Shown here piece after piece: positions 1 through 10,372 of a stretch of 64,000 bases of DNA; the stretch's first letter is position 1, and each line of letters starts with the position of its first letter. This stretch comes from Streptomyces corallincola (GTDB lineage Bacteria > Actinomycetota > Actinomycetes > Streptomycetales > Streptomycetaceae). The stretch spans positions 109,674 through 173,673 of the forward strand of contig NZ_JAHRXF010000008.1 in the NCBI RefSeq assembly GCF_019104725.1, given 5' to 3'. The notes under the pieces are model-generated. The model saw only the letters and a list, made by a program, of their open reading frames with translations, ran no database searches and had not been told where the DNA came from. The position numbers and the translations under genes are program-made.

Positions 1-1079
1 TACTCACCGCGCCGCCCGGTCACCGCGACCCGGCCCGCGTTGTCGGTGAGCACGGCCTCCAGCGCGTCCCGCAGGGTCGCGTCCCGTGTCACCGTGTCGT
101 GCACCAGCGTGCCCGCGCGCGCCAGCGAGCCGCGCGCCCGCATCAGGTCCCCGCGCCGCAGCCACTTGTAGGGGCGCCGGCGCCGGTCGAGCAGCAGGAC
201 CTCGTTGGTGCCGCTGCCCCGCAGATGGCCGAAGATCTCCTGGAGCGGGGTGTCCACGGTCACCGCCGGGTAGTCCCGCATCTCCACGTCCCGCACCCGG
301 GTCAGGTTCAGCCGCTTCAGGGCCGCGCCCGCGCCGACGAACCCGGAGACGAAGTCGTCGGCCGGGTTGGTGAGGATGGCCTCCGGGGTGTCGAACTGGG
401 CGATGTGCGAGCGCTCGCGCAGCACCGCGATCCGGTCGCCCAGCTTGATCGCCTCGTCGAAGTCGTGGGTGACGAAGACGATCGTCTTGTGCAGTTCGTG
501 CTGGAGCCGGATCAGCTCGTCCTGGAGGTGGTCGCGGGTGATCGGGTCCACCGCGCCGAACGGCTCGTCCATCAGCAGGACGGGGGGATCGGCGGCCAGC
601 GCCCGCGCCACGCCGACGCGCTGCTGCTGTCCGCCGGAGAGCTGGCGCGGATAGCGGTCGTGGAACTCGCCCGGATCGAGCCCGACGAGGTCCAGCATCT
701 CCCCGACCCGGTCCCGCACCCGTGCCTTGGACCAGCCGAGCATCTTCGGCACCAGCGCGATGTTCTGCGCCACGGTCAGGTGCGGGAAGAGACCGGACGA
801 CTGGATGGCGTACCCGACCTTGCGGCGCAGCTTCACCGGGTCGATGCCGGTGACGTCCTCGCCGTTGATGCGGATGCGGCCGCCGGTCGGCTCGATCAGC
901 CGGTTGATCATCTTCAGGGTGGTGGACTTGCCGCACCCGGAGGGGCCGACGAAGACGACCGTCTCCCCGGCCTTGATCTCCATGCTGACGCTGTCCACGG
1001 CGGGCTGTTCGGTGCCCGGGTAGTGCTTGGTCAGATTCTCCAGCTCGATCGTCGCCCCGGCGACGGCCTGCTCAGTCAC
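1..1079 (-). CDS. Glycine betaine/osmoprotectant-type ABC transporter ATP-binding protein (3' end cut by window)
   Basis: ATPase of a quaternary-amine/betaine uptake ABC transporter, energising import at the membrane. Read from a GTG at 1079 (VTEQAVAGATIELENLTKHY); GAGGGG lies just upstream. Walker A GPSGCGKST is at about residues 45-53, the signature LSGGQQQR and Walker B VLLMDEPF follow, and the H-loop is in FVTHDF. The C-terminal part (RVRDVEMRDYPAVTV onward) looks like a CBS region, as in OpuA/OpuC-type ATPases, where it is a known site of osmotic control. The frame is still open at position 1, so the protein is incomplete. It lies 14 bases downstream of the permease gene and is surely cotranscribed. 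The exact substrate is inferred from the family only. Confidence 0.9.
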   Translation of the reverse strand, partial: MTEQAVAGATIELENLTKHYPGTEQPAVDSVSMEIKAGETVVFVGPSGCGKSTTLKMINRLIEPTGGRIRINGEDVTGIDPVKLRRKVGYAIQSSGLFPHLTVAQNIALVPKMLGWSKARVRDRVGEMLDLVGLDPGEFHDRYPRQLSGGQQQRVGVARALAADPPVLLMDEPFGAVDPITRDHLQDELIRLQHELHKTIVFVTHDFDEAIKLGDRIAVLRERSHIAQFDTPEAILTNPADDFVSGFVGAGAALKRLNLTRVRDVEMRDYPAVTVDTPLQEIFGHLRGSGTNEVLLLDRRRRPYKWLRRGDLMRARGSLARAGTLVHDTVTRDATLRDALEAVLTDNAGRVAVTGRRGE

Positions 1080-1093
1080 GGATACCCCTCGTA

Positions 1094-1741
1094 TCAGTCA
1101 CGGATACCCCTCGGAATGGTCAGCCGTCCGATCAGGACGTACGCGGCGTCGAACAGCAGCGCCAGGACGATGATCCCGAGGGTGCCCGCCAGGACCTGGT
1201 TCAACGCGTTCTTGCTGCCGAGCGACGCCAGGCCCCGGAAGATCTCGTTGCCGAGTCCGGGCCCGGAGGCGTAGGCGGCGATGGCGGCGATGCCCATCAG
1301 CATCTGGGTGGCGACCCGGATGCCGGTCAGGATCGGCGGCCAGGCCAGCGGCAGTTCGATCCGCAGCAGCCGCATCGTGCGGGACATCCCGATGCCGCGC
1401 GCCGCGTCCACCAGCGCCGGGTCCACCCCGCGCAGGCCCACGATGGCGTTGCGGGTGATGGGCAGCAGCCCGTACAGGGTCAGCGCGATCACGGTCGGCG
1501 CGACACCGAGCCCGACCACCGGGATGAGCAGACCGATCAGCGCCAGCGACGGCATGGTCAGGATGGTGGAGGTGGTCAGCGTGGCAAGGTTCGCGGCCCA
1601 CGCGGTGCGATAGGTGACGACCCCGACCACCACCCCGATCAGGGTGGCGACCACCATGCACTGGAAGACCGCGCTGGCGTGCTGGTAGGCGTCCACGAGC
1701 AGCTGCTGATGGCGGGTGCCGAGATACTCCCAGAAGTTCAT
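1094..1741 (-). CDS. Osmoprotectant-type ABC transporter permease
   Basis: 215-residue inner-membrane permease of the same transporter as the adjacent ATPase. It begins MNFWEYLGTRHQQLLVDAYQ, typical of OpuCB/ProW-like permeases. About five hydrophobic segments are visible and the EAA loop appears near GLRGVDPALVDAARGIGMS. A longer in-frame reading to 1891 adds a basic, low-complexity stretch without family resemblance, so the ATG at 1741 was chosen. The upstream Lrp/AsnC gene ends 25 bases away on the same strand, so regulator, permease and ATPase may form one transcript. A second permease and a binding protein are expected beyond the left edge. Confidence 0.88.
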   Translation of the reverse strand: MNFWEYLGTRHQQLLVDAYQHASAVFQCMVVATLIGVVVGVVTYRTAWAANLATLTTSTILTMPSLALIGLLIPVVGLGVAPTVIALTLYGLLPITRNAIVGLRGVDPALVDAARGIGMSRTMRLLRIELPLAWPPILTGIRVATQMLMGIAAIAAYASGPGLGNEIFRGLASLGSKNALNQVLAGTLGIIVLALLFDAAYVLIGRLTIPRGIRD

Positions 1742-1766
1742 GCCGGTTCCCCCGCGCTCCAGACGT

Positions 1767-3541
<1,775 letters not shown>

Positions 3542-3569
3542 CACCCTGGCAGGTCAAGGACGTTCGGGT

Positions 3570-5096
3570 TCAGAGGAAATCGGCGGGCGGGGGCTTCTCG
3601 GGCAGCGCGTCCAGCCCCCGCAGCGCCTCCCGCGCCTCGGGCGCCCGCAGCGGCGAGAAGTACGGGTTGACGCGCAGCGCGTCCTCCAGATCGCGTCGCG
3701 CGGGCGCGTAGTCGTCCAACTCCCGCTCGATCATGCCCCGGTGGAACGCGTACAGCGCGCTGCGCACCCCGCCACCCTTGGTCGAGTCGGTGGCCGTCTC
3801 CGCGAAGGTCAGCGCCTCCTCGTCGTCACCGGCCCGGTGCAGCGCCCAGCCCAGCGCGTCGGCCACCTCGATGCCGGGCTGGCGCTGCCACTCCGCGCGC
3901 AGCCGCTCCACCGCCTCCTCCGGGTCGCCGTGATCGGCCTCGTACCGGCCGATCAGCAGCTCCTCGTCCACCCCACCGGCCACCGTCCGCCGGGTCCGCT
4001 CCAGCAGCAGTTCGTACTGGGTGCGCGCGGCGTCGCTCTGGCCCAACGCCTCGTACAGCTCGCCCAGTTCGAGCGTGGCGTACGGGTCGGGCTGCCGGGC
4101 CAGCGCGGTCTGGTACGCGGCCACCGCCTCGTCGGGGCGGTCCAGCGCGGCCAGCACCCGCGCCCGGCCGGTGAGCGCCGCCGGCTCGTCCGGGTCCAGC
4201 CGCAGCGCCGCCTCGAAGTGCCGCAGCGCGTCCTCCCGTTCGCCCCGCTCCCACGCCAGCTGCCCGGTCCGGGTGAGGTACGCGGCCTGCTCGGCGGGGG
4301 TGCGGGCGGCGGCGGCCGCGTCGGTGAGCTGCGCGACCGCGTCCTCCCGCCAGCCCCGGTCCCGGTACACGGCGGCGGCCCGCGCCATCACCGCCGGACG
4401 CGCCGCCGCGTTCACCTTGAGCGCCATCAGCCTGTCCAGCGCGCCCCGGGCCGCCTTGTAGTCCCCGAGCCCGGTGTACGCGTCGATCAGCGCCGGGTAC
4501 GCCTGCCAGCGCCCGGGGTCCCGCTTCACCGCCTGCTCACCGAAGGACCTCGCGGTGGGGAAGTCCCGCCGGGCCACCGCCAGCGCGGTCATCGCGTCCA
4601 GCGCCACCGCGTCCCCGGCCGGACCCGCCGCCTCCAGCGCGGTGCGCAGCGCCCGCTCCGCGCGCGGGAAGTCCGCCGCGTCCACCGTGTGCCGACCCCG
4701 CTCCAGATACGCCGACCCCAGCACCGCCCACGCGGCCACGTCCCCGGGGCGGGCCCGTACCGCGCTCTCCTGCCGGGCGATCAGCGTGGCCAGCGCGGGC
4801 GGTGCGGCCGGTACCCCGGAGGTGACGGCGGTCAGCGCCCGCGCCTGGGCCCGCGCCTCCGCGCGCGCCCGTGCCTGCGCCTGCGCGCCCGCCGAGGGAC
4901 GGGCCGGGGTCCGCTCCGGCGCGGCGGGCAGCAGGACGAGGACCGTGCCCGCCGCCACACACACCGCCCCGGCCGCGATCAGCAGGCGGCGGCGCCCGCG
5001 GCGGCGGGGCGGCCCGGGCACCGGGGAGGGCGTCGGGGACGGCGTCGGTGACGGCGGACCCATATGGCCGTACTGTCGGATTTCCATACCGATCAC
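3570..5096 (-). CDS. Membrane-anchored TPR-repeat protein
   Basis: Protein of up to 508 residues: Pro/Ser/Thr-rich N-terminal tail, basic stretch RRRGRRR, one membrane segment (LLIAAGAVCVAAGTVLVLLPA, about residues 38-58), an Ala/Arg-rich linker, then tandem tetratricopeptide repeats to the C-terminus (for example GEREDALRHFEAALRLDPDEPAAL and DRPDEAVAAYQTALARQPDPYATLELGELYEALG). TPRs are protein-docking modules; no enzymatic domain is visible. Several starts are possible (5096, 5087 or the ATG of MGPPSPTP) and the sequence does not settle the choice. Function not recognised. Confidence 0.8.
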   Translation of the reverse strand: MIGMEIRQYGHMGPPSPTPSPTPSPVPGPPRRRGRRRLLIAAGAVCVAAGTVLVLLPAAPERTPARPSAGAQAQARARAEARAQARALTAVTSGVPAAPPALATLIARQESAVRARPGDVAAWAVLGSAYLERGRHTVDAADFPRAERALRTALEAAGPAGDAVALDAMTALAVARRDFPTARSFGEQAVKRDPGRWQAYPALIDAYTGLGDYKAARGALDRLMALKVNAAARPAVMARAAAVYRDRGWREDAVAQLTDAAAAARTPAEQAAYLTRTGQLAWERGEREDALRHFEAALRLDPDEPAALTGRARVLAALDRPDEAVAAYQTALARQPDPYATLELGELYEALGQSDAARTQYELLLERTRRTVAGGVDEELLIGRYEADHGDPEEAVERLRAEWQRQPGIEVADALGWALHRAGDDEEALTFAETATDSTKGGGVRSALYAFHRGMIERELDDYAPARRDLEDALRVNPYFSPLRAPEAREALRGLDALPEKPPPADFL

Positions 5097-5185
5097 TGTG
5101 CGTCAGCCGGGCGGGGGAGCCCGTCCGGCCGAGGGAAGGCACGGACGGGGTTCACACCGATGGCCCCGAGTGCGAGGCTATGATC

Positions 5186-6586
5186 ATGAGCCGTATCGAA
5201 GCCCCCCGCGACGAACACACCGGCACCCTCACCGACCGGCTCCTCGCCGTCCTGCCGCCGGAAGCCGTGCTCACCGACCCGGACGTCACCGCGTCCTACG
5301 CCCACGACATGGCCAGCTTCTCCCCGGCCGGGGCCCCCGCCGTCGTCGTGCTGCCGCGCACCGTCGAGCAGGTCCAGCACGTCATGCGCACCGCCACCGC
5401 ACTGCGCGTCCCGGTCGTCCCGCAGGGCGCCCGCACCGGCCTGTCCGGCGGCGCCAACGCCACCGACGGCTGCGTCGTGCTGTCCCTGGTGAAGATGGAC
5501 CGCATCCTGGAGATCAACCCCGTGGACCGGGTCGCCGTCGTGGAACCCGGCGTCGTCAACGCCGTGCTGTCCCGCGCGGTCGGGGAACACGGCCTCGCCT
5601 ACCCGCCGGACCCGTCCAGCTGGGAGACCTGCACCATCGGCGGCAACATCGGCACCGCCTCCGGCGGCCTGTGCTGCGTGAAGTACGGCGTCACCGCCGA
5701 GTACGTCCTCGGCCTTGACGTCGTCCTCGCCGACGGCCGCCTGATGTCCACCGGCCGCCGCACCGCCAAGGGCGTCGCCGGATACGACCTGACCCGGCTC
5801 TTCGTCGGCTCCGAGGGCACCCTCGGGATCGTGGTCCGGGCGGTGCTCGCGCTGCGCCCCAAGCCGCCGGAACAGCTCGTGCTGGCCGCCGAGTTCGCCT
5901 CCGTCGCCGCCGCCTGCGACGCGGTCTGCCGGATCACCGAGGGCGGCCATGTGCCCTCACTGCTGGAGCTGATGGACCGCACCACCGTCCAGGCGGTCAA
6001 CGCCTACGCCCGCATGGGGCTGCCCGAGGACACCGCCGCGCTGCTGCTGGCCGCCTTCGACACCCCCGACCCGGCCGCCGACCTCGCCGCCGTCGCCGCG
6101 CTCTGCGAGGCCGCGGGCGCCACCCAGGTCGTCCCCGCCGAGAACGCCGCCGAGTCCGAACTCCTGCTCCAGGCACGCCGGTTGTCCCTCACCGCGCTGG
6201 AGGCCGCGCGCGGCACCACGATGGTGGACGACGTGTGCGTGCCCCGCTCCCGGCTCGACGCCCTCCTCGCGGGCGTCGAACGCATCGCCGCCGAGTACGA
6301 CCTCACCATCGGCGTCTGCGCCCACGCCGGTGACGGCAACACCCACCCCACCGTCTGCTTCGACCCCGCCGACCCCGACGAGACCCGCCGCGCCCGTGAG
6401 TCCTTCGACGCGATCATGGCCCTCGGCCTCGAACTCGGCGGCACCATCACCGGGGAACACGGCGTCGGCATCCTCAAGAAGGAGTGGCTCGCCCGCGAAC
6501 TCGGCCCGGTGGGACTGGAGATGCAGCGGGCCGTGAAGGGCGTCTTCGACCCGCTGGGCATCCTGAATCCGGGGAAGCTGTTCTGA
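5186..6586 (+). CDS. FAD-binding oxidase, GlcD/D-lactate dehydrogenase-like
   Basis: 466-residue flavoprotein of the FAD_binding_4 / FAD-oxidase C family that includes glycolate oxidase subunit GlcD and D-2-hydroxyacid dehydrogenases. The FAD domain shows PQGARTGLSGGAN and SSWETCTIGGNIGT; the C-terminal domain carries the metal/substrate motif HAGDGNTHPT and ends GEHGVGILKKEWL ... FDPLGILNPGKLF. ATG at 5186 was chosen over the ATG two codons earlier because GAGG at 5174-5177 has proper spacing only to the former. No partner iron-sulfur subunit is adjacent, so a single-subunit 2-hydroxyacid dehydrogenase is likely; the substrate is unknown. Confidence 0.9.
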   Translation: MSRIEAPRDEHTGTLTDRLLAVLPPEAVLTDPDVTASYAHDMASFSPAGAPAVVVLPRTVEQVQHVMRTATALRVPVVPQGARTGLSGGANATDGCVVLSLVKMDRILEINPVDRVAVVEPGVVNAVLSRAVGEHGLAYPPDPSSWETCTIGGNIGTASGGLCCVKYGVTAEYVLGLDVVLADGRLMSTGRRTAKGVAGYDLTRLFVGSEGTLGIVVRAVLALRPKPPEQLVLAAEFASVAAACDAVCRITEGGHVPSLLELMDRTTVQAVNAYARMGLPEDTAALLLAAFDTPDPAADLAAVAALCEAAGATQVVPAENAAESELLLQARRLSLTALEAARGTTMVDDVCVPRSRLDALLAGVERIAAEYDLTIGVCAHAGDGNTHPTVCFDPADPDETRRARESFDAIMALGLELGGTITGEHGVGILKKEWLARELGPVGLEMQRAVKGVFDPLGILNPGKLF

Positions 6587-6638
6587 GGACGTTGCCTGTG
6601 GGGCGGGCCTCCGGCGTGGTCCGCCCCGCGGGGGAGCC

Positions 6639-7052
6639 TCACCGGGCCAGGAGTTCGTCCAGGGCGTCGTCCAGACCCAGACGGCCCGCTTCCGTGCCCG
6701 GCGCCACCACCCGGAGGGTCCGCTCCAGCCAGGCGGAGACCTGGGGGGAGGGCGCCTCCAGGAGGGCGTCGCCGTCGGGGGAGCTGAGGGCCATGAGGAC
6801 CACGCTGCGGCCGTCCACCTTGGTCGGCCAGACGCGTACGTCCCCGTGCCCGCAGGGCCGGAACACCCCCTCCACCAGCAGCTCGCGGGCGAACGTCCAG
6901 TGCACGGGGTGCTCGGAGTTGATGTGGAACGTGACGTGCACCGCGTACGGGTCGTCGGAGCGGTACGCGAGCCGGGCCGGGACGCCGATGCTCCGCTCGG
7001 GCGACAGAATGAGCCGCAGCTCCAGTTCCCGTTCCACCACCGTGTGCTGCAT
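6639..7052 (-). CDS. ssgG: SsgA-like sporulation/cell-division protein, SsgG type
   Basis: 137-residue member of the SsgA-like (SALP) family, confined to morphologically complex actinobacteria, whose members control septum placement and peptidoglycan remodelling during sporulation. Family hallmarks are present: DDPYAVHVTFH, WTFARELLVEGVFRPCGHGDVRVWP and ALSSPDGDALLEAP. The SsgG assignment rests on overall resemblance and on the neighbouring hppD and RDD genes, an arrangement I recall from S. coelicolor; SsgG there is linked to correct septum spacing. Paralogue assignment is less certain than the family call. Confidence 0.85.
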   Translation of the reverse strand: MQHTVVERELELRLILSPERSIGVPARLAYRSDDPYAVHVTFHINSEHPVHWTFARELLVEGVFRPCGHGDVRVWPTKVDGRSVVLMALSSPDGDALLEAPSPQVSAWLERTLRVVAPGTEAGRLGLDDALDELLAR

Positions 7053-7288
7053 GACCTGCTTCTCCTCGTCTGCCGGGGCCGCTCGGAGTGGGCCCGCACC
7101 CGGAGAGAGGGGGTTCGGGCGCGGCCATTACGCGGGTTGGGGGAAGTTTTCCGGCTCGGTGCCCCAAGTCCCGCACGCCGTTGCCCGGAAAGGGGTGGGT
7201 CCGGCGGGACTGCCCGTACGGCCCGCCCGCGTCTGATAGATGTGGGGGTCCCCGAAATACACCCCCGAGCAGATACGGGACGACGGCC

Positions 7289-8659
7289 ATGAGCGCCCCC
7301 ACTCCGGACCCCGGTGACGACAGGCCCCGCGAGGGCTACTACCCGGACCCGTCCATCCCCGGCTACGTCCGGTACTGGAACGGCGCCTCCTGGGTGCCGG
7401 GCACCAGTCGGCCGGCCCCGGCGGACGGCGCCCCGCTCGTACCGCCCGGTGGGACCCGTCCGGCACCGGTGTCCCCGGCGCCCGTCGAGGAGACGGGGCC
7501 GCACTTCTTCGACGAGGACCCGCAGCCGGGGGCGCCGGGTCCGGGGCGGCTCGGGGCCTCGGCGCCGGGCGGGCCGGTGCGGGGGGCGCCGTGGGGCGCG
7601 GACCCGCGCGTACCGGGCGGCGACTCGGGCCCCTCCGGCGGTGACGCCGGTGGCGACACCGCCGGGCCGCCCGATCCGGGGACGTTCGTCTTCCGGCGGC
7701 CGGTGCCGGGCCCGGCGGCCGGGGCGGACCGGGGCGCGCCGGGGTTCGGGCCCGCGCCGGACGGTTTCCCCGCGCAGGGTCCGGTGGTCGCGCCGGGAGC
7801 GGACGGCCGGGGTGCGGGAAGCGCGGGCGGCAGCCCCGGCTTCGGCGCGGGGAAGGCCGCCGCGGCACGCGCCGCCGCCGGACAGCCCGCGCAGGCACCG
7901 GCACAGGCACCGCCACAGGGTGCCCAGGCGCCCCGGGCCCAGCAGTCCGGGTACGCCTTCCCGCCGGTCGCGTCCGCCGCCACGGCCCCGCCCTTCCCCG
8001 CGCAGGCCCAGCAGCCCGCCGGTGCCGGGACGCCCCTGACCGCCGGGCCGGGCGGCGGCCAGGCCTCCTGGGCCCAGCAGGTGCACCAACTCGCCGGGGG
8101 CGCCGACGAGCAGCCGGTGGCGCCGTGGAAACCGCCGGTCGAGGACGTGTTCCAGGCCGCCGCCCGGCGCCGGGCGGCGGTCCGCCCCGCCGGACTCGGC
8201 AAGCGGTTCGCGGCCCGGCTGATCGACAGCGTGGTGGTCGGCGCGGTCACCGCGGCGGTCGCCGTCCCGCTCGGCACCGGCGCGCTGGACCACGTACGGC
8301 AGAAGATCGACGAGGCGCGGCTGTCCGGCCGTGAGGTGACGGTCTGGCTGCTGGACGGCACCACCGGCACCGCGCTCGCCCTGGTCCTCGGCACGCTGCT
8401 GGTCTCGGGGGTGCTCTACGAGGTGCTGCCCACCGTGAAGTGGGGCCGCACCCTGGGCAAGAAGCTGTGCGGCCTGGAGGTCCGGGACATCGAGGCGCAC
8501 GAGCCCCCGATGTTCGGCGCCGCCCTGCGCCGCTGGCTGGTCTACAGCGTGCCCGGACTCCTCGGCATCGGGATCGTCGGCGTGCTCTGGGGCGCCTTCG
8601 ACCGGCCCTGGCGGCAGTGCTGGCACGACAAGGCCGCGCACACCTTCGTCGCCGACTGA
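7289..8659 (+). CDS. RDD family membrane protein with DUF2510 domain and long disordered linker
   Basis: 456 residues. The N-terminus (PREGYYPDPSIPGYVRYWNGASWVPGT) is a DUF2510-type WxxW-like module. Roughly residues 35-290 are Pro/Gly/Gln/Ala-rich and probably disordered. The C-terminal 160 residues are an RDD domain with three predicted membrane spans (GLGKRFAARLIDSVVVGAV..., TALALVLGTLLVSGVLYEV, WLVYSVPGLLGIGIVGVLW) and the conserved tail WRQCWHDKAAHTFVAD. ATG 7289 has GGGA upstream. It is followed by a second RDD gene in the same orientation. RDD proteins are membrane proteins of mostly unknown function; some act as Na+/H+ antiporters. Confidence 0.87.
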   Translation: MSAPTPDPGDDRPREGYYPDPSIPGYVRYWNGASWVPGTSRPAPADGAPLVPPGGTRPAPVSPAPVEETGPHFFDEDPQPGAPGPGRLGASAPGGPVRGAPWGADPRVPGGDSGPSGGDAGGDTAGPPDPGTFVFRRPVPGPAAGADRGAPGFGPAPDGFPAQGPVVAPGADGRGAGSAGGSPGFGAGKAAAARAAAGQPAQAPAQAPPQGAQAPRAQQSGYAFPPVASAATAPPFPAQAQQPAGAGTPLTAGPGGGQASWAQQVHQLAGGADEQPVAPWKPPVEDVFQAAARRRAAVRPAGLGKRFAARLIDSVVVGAVTAAVAVPLGTGALDHVRQKIDEARLSGREVTVWLLDGTTGTALALVLGTLLVSGVLYEVLPTVKWGRTLGKKLCGLEVRDIEAHEPPMFGAALRRWLVYSVPGLLGIGIVGVLWGAFDRPWRQCWHDKAAHTFVAD

Positions 8660-8702
8660 GCCCCGGCCCGGTGGAGACCCCCGGTCCGGCTGAGCCCCGG
8701 CC

Positions 8703-8724
8703 CCCTGCGGGACATCCCGCAGGG
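8703..8724 (+). terminator. Short hairpin between the two RDD genes
   Basis: Arms CCCTGCGGGA (8703-8712) and TCCCGCAGGG (8715-8724) form a perfect 10-bp inverted repeat with a very short loop. It lies between the stop of the first RDD gene and the start of the second. No T-run follows, so it could be a weak terminator or an RNA-processing structure. Confidence 0.4.
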
Positions 8725-8797
8725 CATCCCCGTACGGCTTCCCCCGTACGGCCTGCCGCCGGATGCGGGGGCCGGGGGTTCGCGGTCCACTCGGGCC

Positions 8798-9595
8798 ATG
8801 AGCAGCCAACCGCCCCCCGGCTCGGGGGAGCAGCCCCCCGAGGACGACCCGTTCCGGAAACGGCCCCCGGCGGACCGGCCGGACCAGGGGACGGGCTCGC
8901 CGTACGACGCCCCGCAGCCGCCCCCGCCCCCGCCGCCCGGCGGTGACCGGGCACCCTCCTGGTCCGACCGTCAGCCGCCCCCGCACGACGGCGGACAGCC
9001 GCCTCCCGGCGGCGGCAGCCCCTACGGCGGCAGCCCTTACGGGGGCGCACCCGGAGGGGGAAGCCCTTACGGGGGCAGCCCCTACGGGGGACCGGGCGGC
9101 GGTCCCCACGGGGGCGGACCGGGTCGCCCCGGTGACCCCCTCGCCGGGATGCCCCCGCTCGCCGACAGCGGACGCCGCGTCCTCGCCCGCGTCATCGACC
9201 TGATCCTGGTCGGCATCGTCGTCTGGCTGGTCACCTGGGCGTTCGGTGTGCACGAGTACGACGTCAGCGCGGAGCGCGTGGACACCGGCCGTTCGCTGTG
9301 GCAGTCGGTCGTGGCGGCCGTGCTCTACGTCGCGTACGACACGTTCATGATCGCGCGCACCGGCCAGACCCTCGGCAAGAAGTGGCTGAAGATGCGCGTC
9401 GCCAACCTCGGCGACGGCGCCAACCCCTCGATGCAGAACTCCCTGCTGCGCGCCCTGGTGCTGTGGCTGCCGTTCGCCTTCTGCTGCGCCTGCGTCTGGA
9501 CCGCGATCTGCGGCGGCTGGAGCTTCTTCGACAAGCCCTACAAGCAGGGTCTGCACGACAAGGCCGCCAAGACGGTCGAGGTCAGCACGCGTTGA
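8798..9595 (+). CDS. RDD family membrane protein with Gly/Pro-rich N-terminal repeats
   Basis: 265 residues. The first 120 are Pro/Gly-rich with repeated GGSPYGG units (GGGSPYGGSPYGGAPGG), probably unstructured and cytosolic. The C-terminal RDD domain starts ADSGRRVLARVIDLILVGIVVWLV and has the usual TGQTLGKKWLKMRVAN motif and a final PYKQGLHDKAAKTVEVSTR tail. It is a paralogue of the preceding gene, 138 bases downstream on the same strand. A Cys-rich membrane segment (FAFCCACVWTAICGG) is notable. Function unknown beyond membrane location. Confidence 0.88.
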   Translation: MSSQPPPGSGEQPPEDDPFRKRPPADRPDQGTGSPYDAPQPPPPPPPGGDRAPSWSDRQPPPHDGGQPPPGGGSPYGGSPYGGAPGGGSPYGGSPYGGPGGGPHGGGPGRPGDPLAGMPPLADSGRRVLARVIDLILVGIVVWLVTWAFGVHEYDVSAERVDTGRSLWQSVVAAVLYVAYDTFMIARTGQTLGKKWLKMRVANLGDGANPSMQNSLLRALVLWLPFAFCCACVWTAICGGWSFFDKPYKQGLHDKAAKTVEVSTR

Positions 9596-9646
9596 GGAGC
9601 GCCGAGCCCAAGTCGTTGATCAGCGAGGCCGGTTGAGGGAACGCGA

Positions 9647-9681
9647 GCCGCGCGGGACGGTACGGAGCCGTCCCGCGCGGC
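9647..9681. terminator. Bidirectional terminator hairpin
   Basis: Arms GCCGCGCGGGACGG (9647-9660) and CCGTCCCGCGCGGC (9668-9681) form a 14-bp stem with a 7-nt loop. It lies between the converging RDD gene and the small membrane-protein gene, so it probably ends both transcripts. Confidence 0.75.
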
Positions 9682-9685
9682 CTCG

Positions 9686-9976
9686 TCACAACTTGCTCGG
9701 CACCCGCCTGCCGGACCCGCGGCGGCTCTGTGCCGGGACATGCCGGGCCGCCTCCGCCTCCTGCGGACCCGGTTCGGCCTCGGCGTCCCGCGCGGCGGCG
9801 CGTGGCACGGGCAGGGGCACCGTCATCGCCACCAGGACGCCCAGGGCGAGGGCGGCCAGGGCGATCACGGCGATCCCGATGCCCGAACCCGTCTGCGAGA
9901 GCAGCAGCATGGCGAGCGTCGAGAAGATCACGGTGCACGAACCGTAGGCGAGCTGTGCGGGGGTCGGACGAGGCAT
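9686..9976 (-). CDS. Small two-span membrane protein
   Basis: 96 residues from ATG 9976: MPRPTPAQLAYGS, then two closely spaced hydrophobic segments (CTVIFSTLAMLLLS and GIGIAVIALAALALGVLVAMTVPLPV) and a charged C-terminal tail rich in Ala/Glu/Arg. Both termini are likely cytosolic. Similar small proteins are found across Streptomyces, but I cannot assign a function. A longer in-frame reading to 10048 adds a non-conserved-looking basic stretch. It is divergent from the M6 protease gene. Confidence 0.75.
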   Translation of the reverse strand: MPRPTPAQLAYGSCTVIFSTLAMLLLSQTGSGIGIAVIALAALALGVLVAMTVPLPVPRAAARDAEAEPGPQEAEAARHVPAQSRRGSGRRVPSKL

Positions 9977-10372
9977 GGCAATCGTGTCCTCGGGAGATGG
10001 AGATGGTGCCGTTCGTCTCTCTCCGCCCTGCATGCCCGAGCCACGCACCCGGTAAGCACGACCTTACCCACGGTGCCGGTGCACAGGGGGCGCACCGGTT
10101 CACGCGTTCCGGAGGACGGACGGTCGTACGCGCCCGGCGGCGGTCGCCGGAGGCCGGAGCCCTGCCTTCCGCTCGACGATGTCCACGTGTTCGTAAAGCG
10201 GACACCCCAAGTCCATAGTGCAGTTGTCCTGTTCAAGTCAAGATCTGTTTTTTCTTCTAAACCTCTAGTCAAATTACGTCACTTGATTACACGCGTTGAT
10301 CGTGCGCGCACGGATGCTCTCCGTCACCCAGGACTCCTCAGTCCGTGCGCGCGGCGCTGGGGAGGACCTCAA
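9977..10372. other. Intergenic promoter region upstream of the secreted M6 protease
   Basis: 396 bases between two divergent genes. Positions about 10215-10305 are strikingly AT-rich for this genome (runs of T and A around 10244-10275). That suits the promoter region of a regulated secreted-enzyme gene. I see no clear -35/-10 pair and no small ORF with family resemblance. Confidence 0.4.

Noticed and set aside
5957..9556. A 1199-codon open frame on the minus strand
   Set aside because: It lies opposite several well-supported genes (FAD oxidase, two RDD genes, and part of ssgG in another frame), has no family resemblance and is the usual GC-rich antisense shadow.
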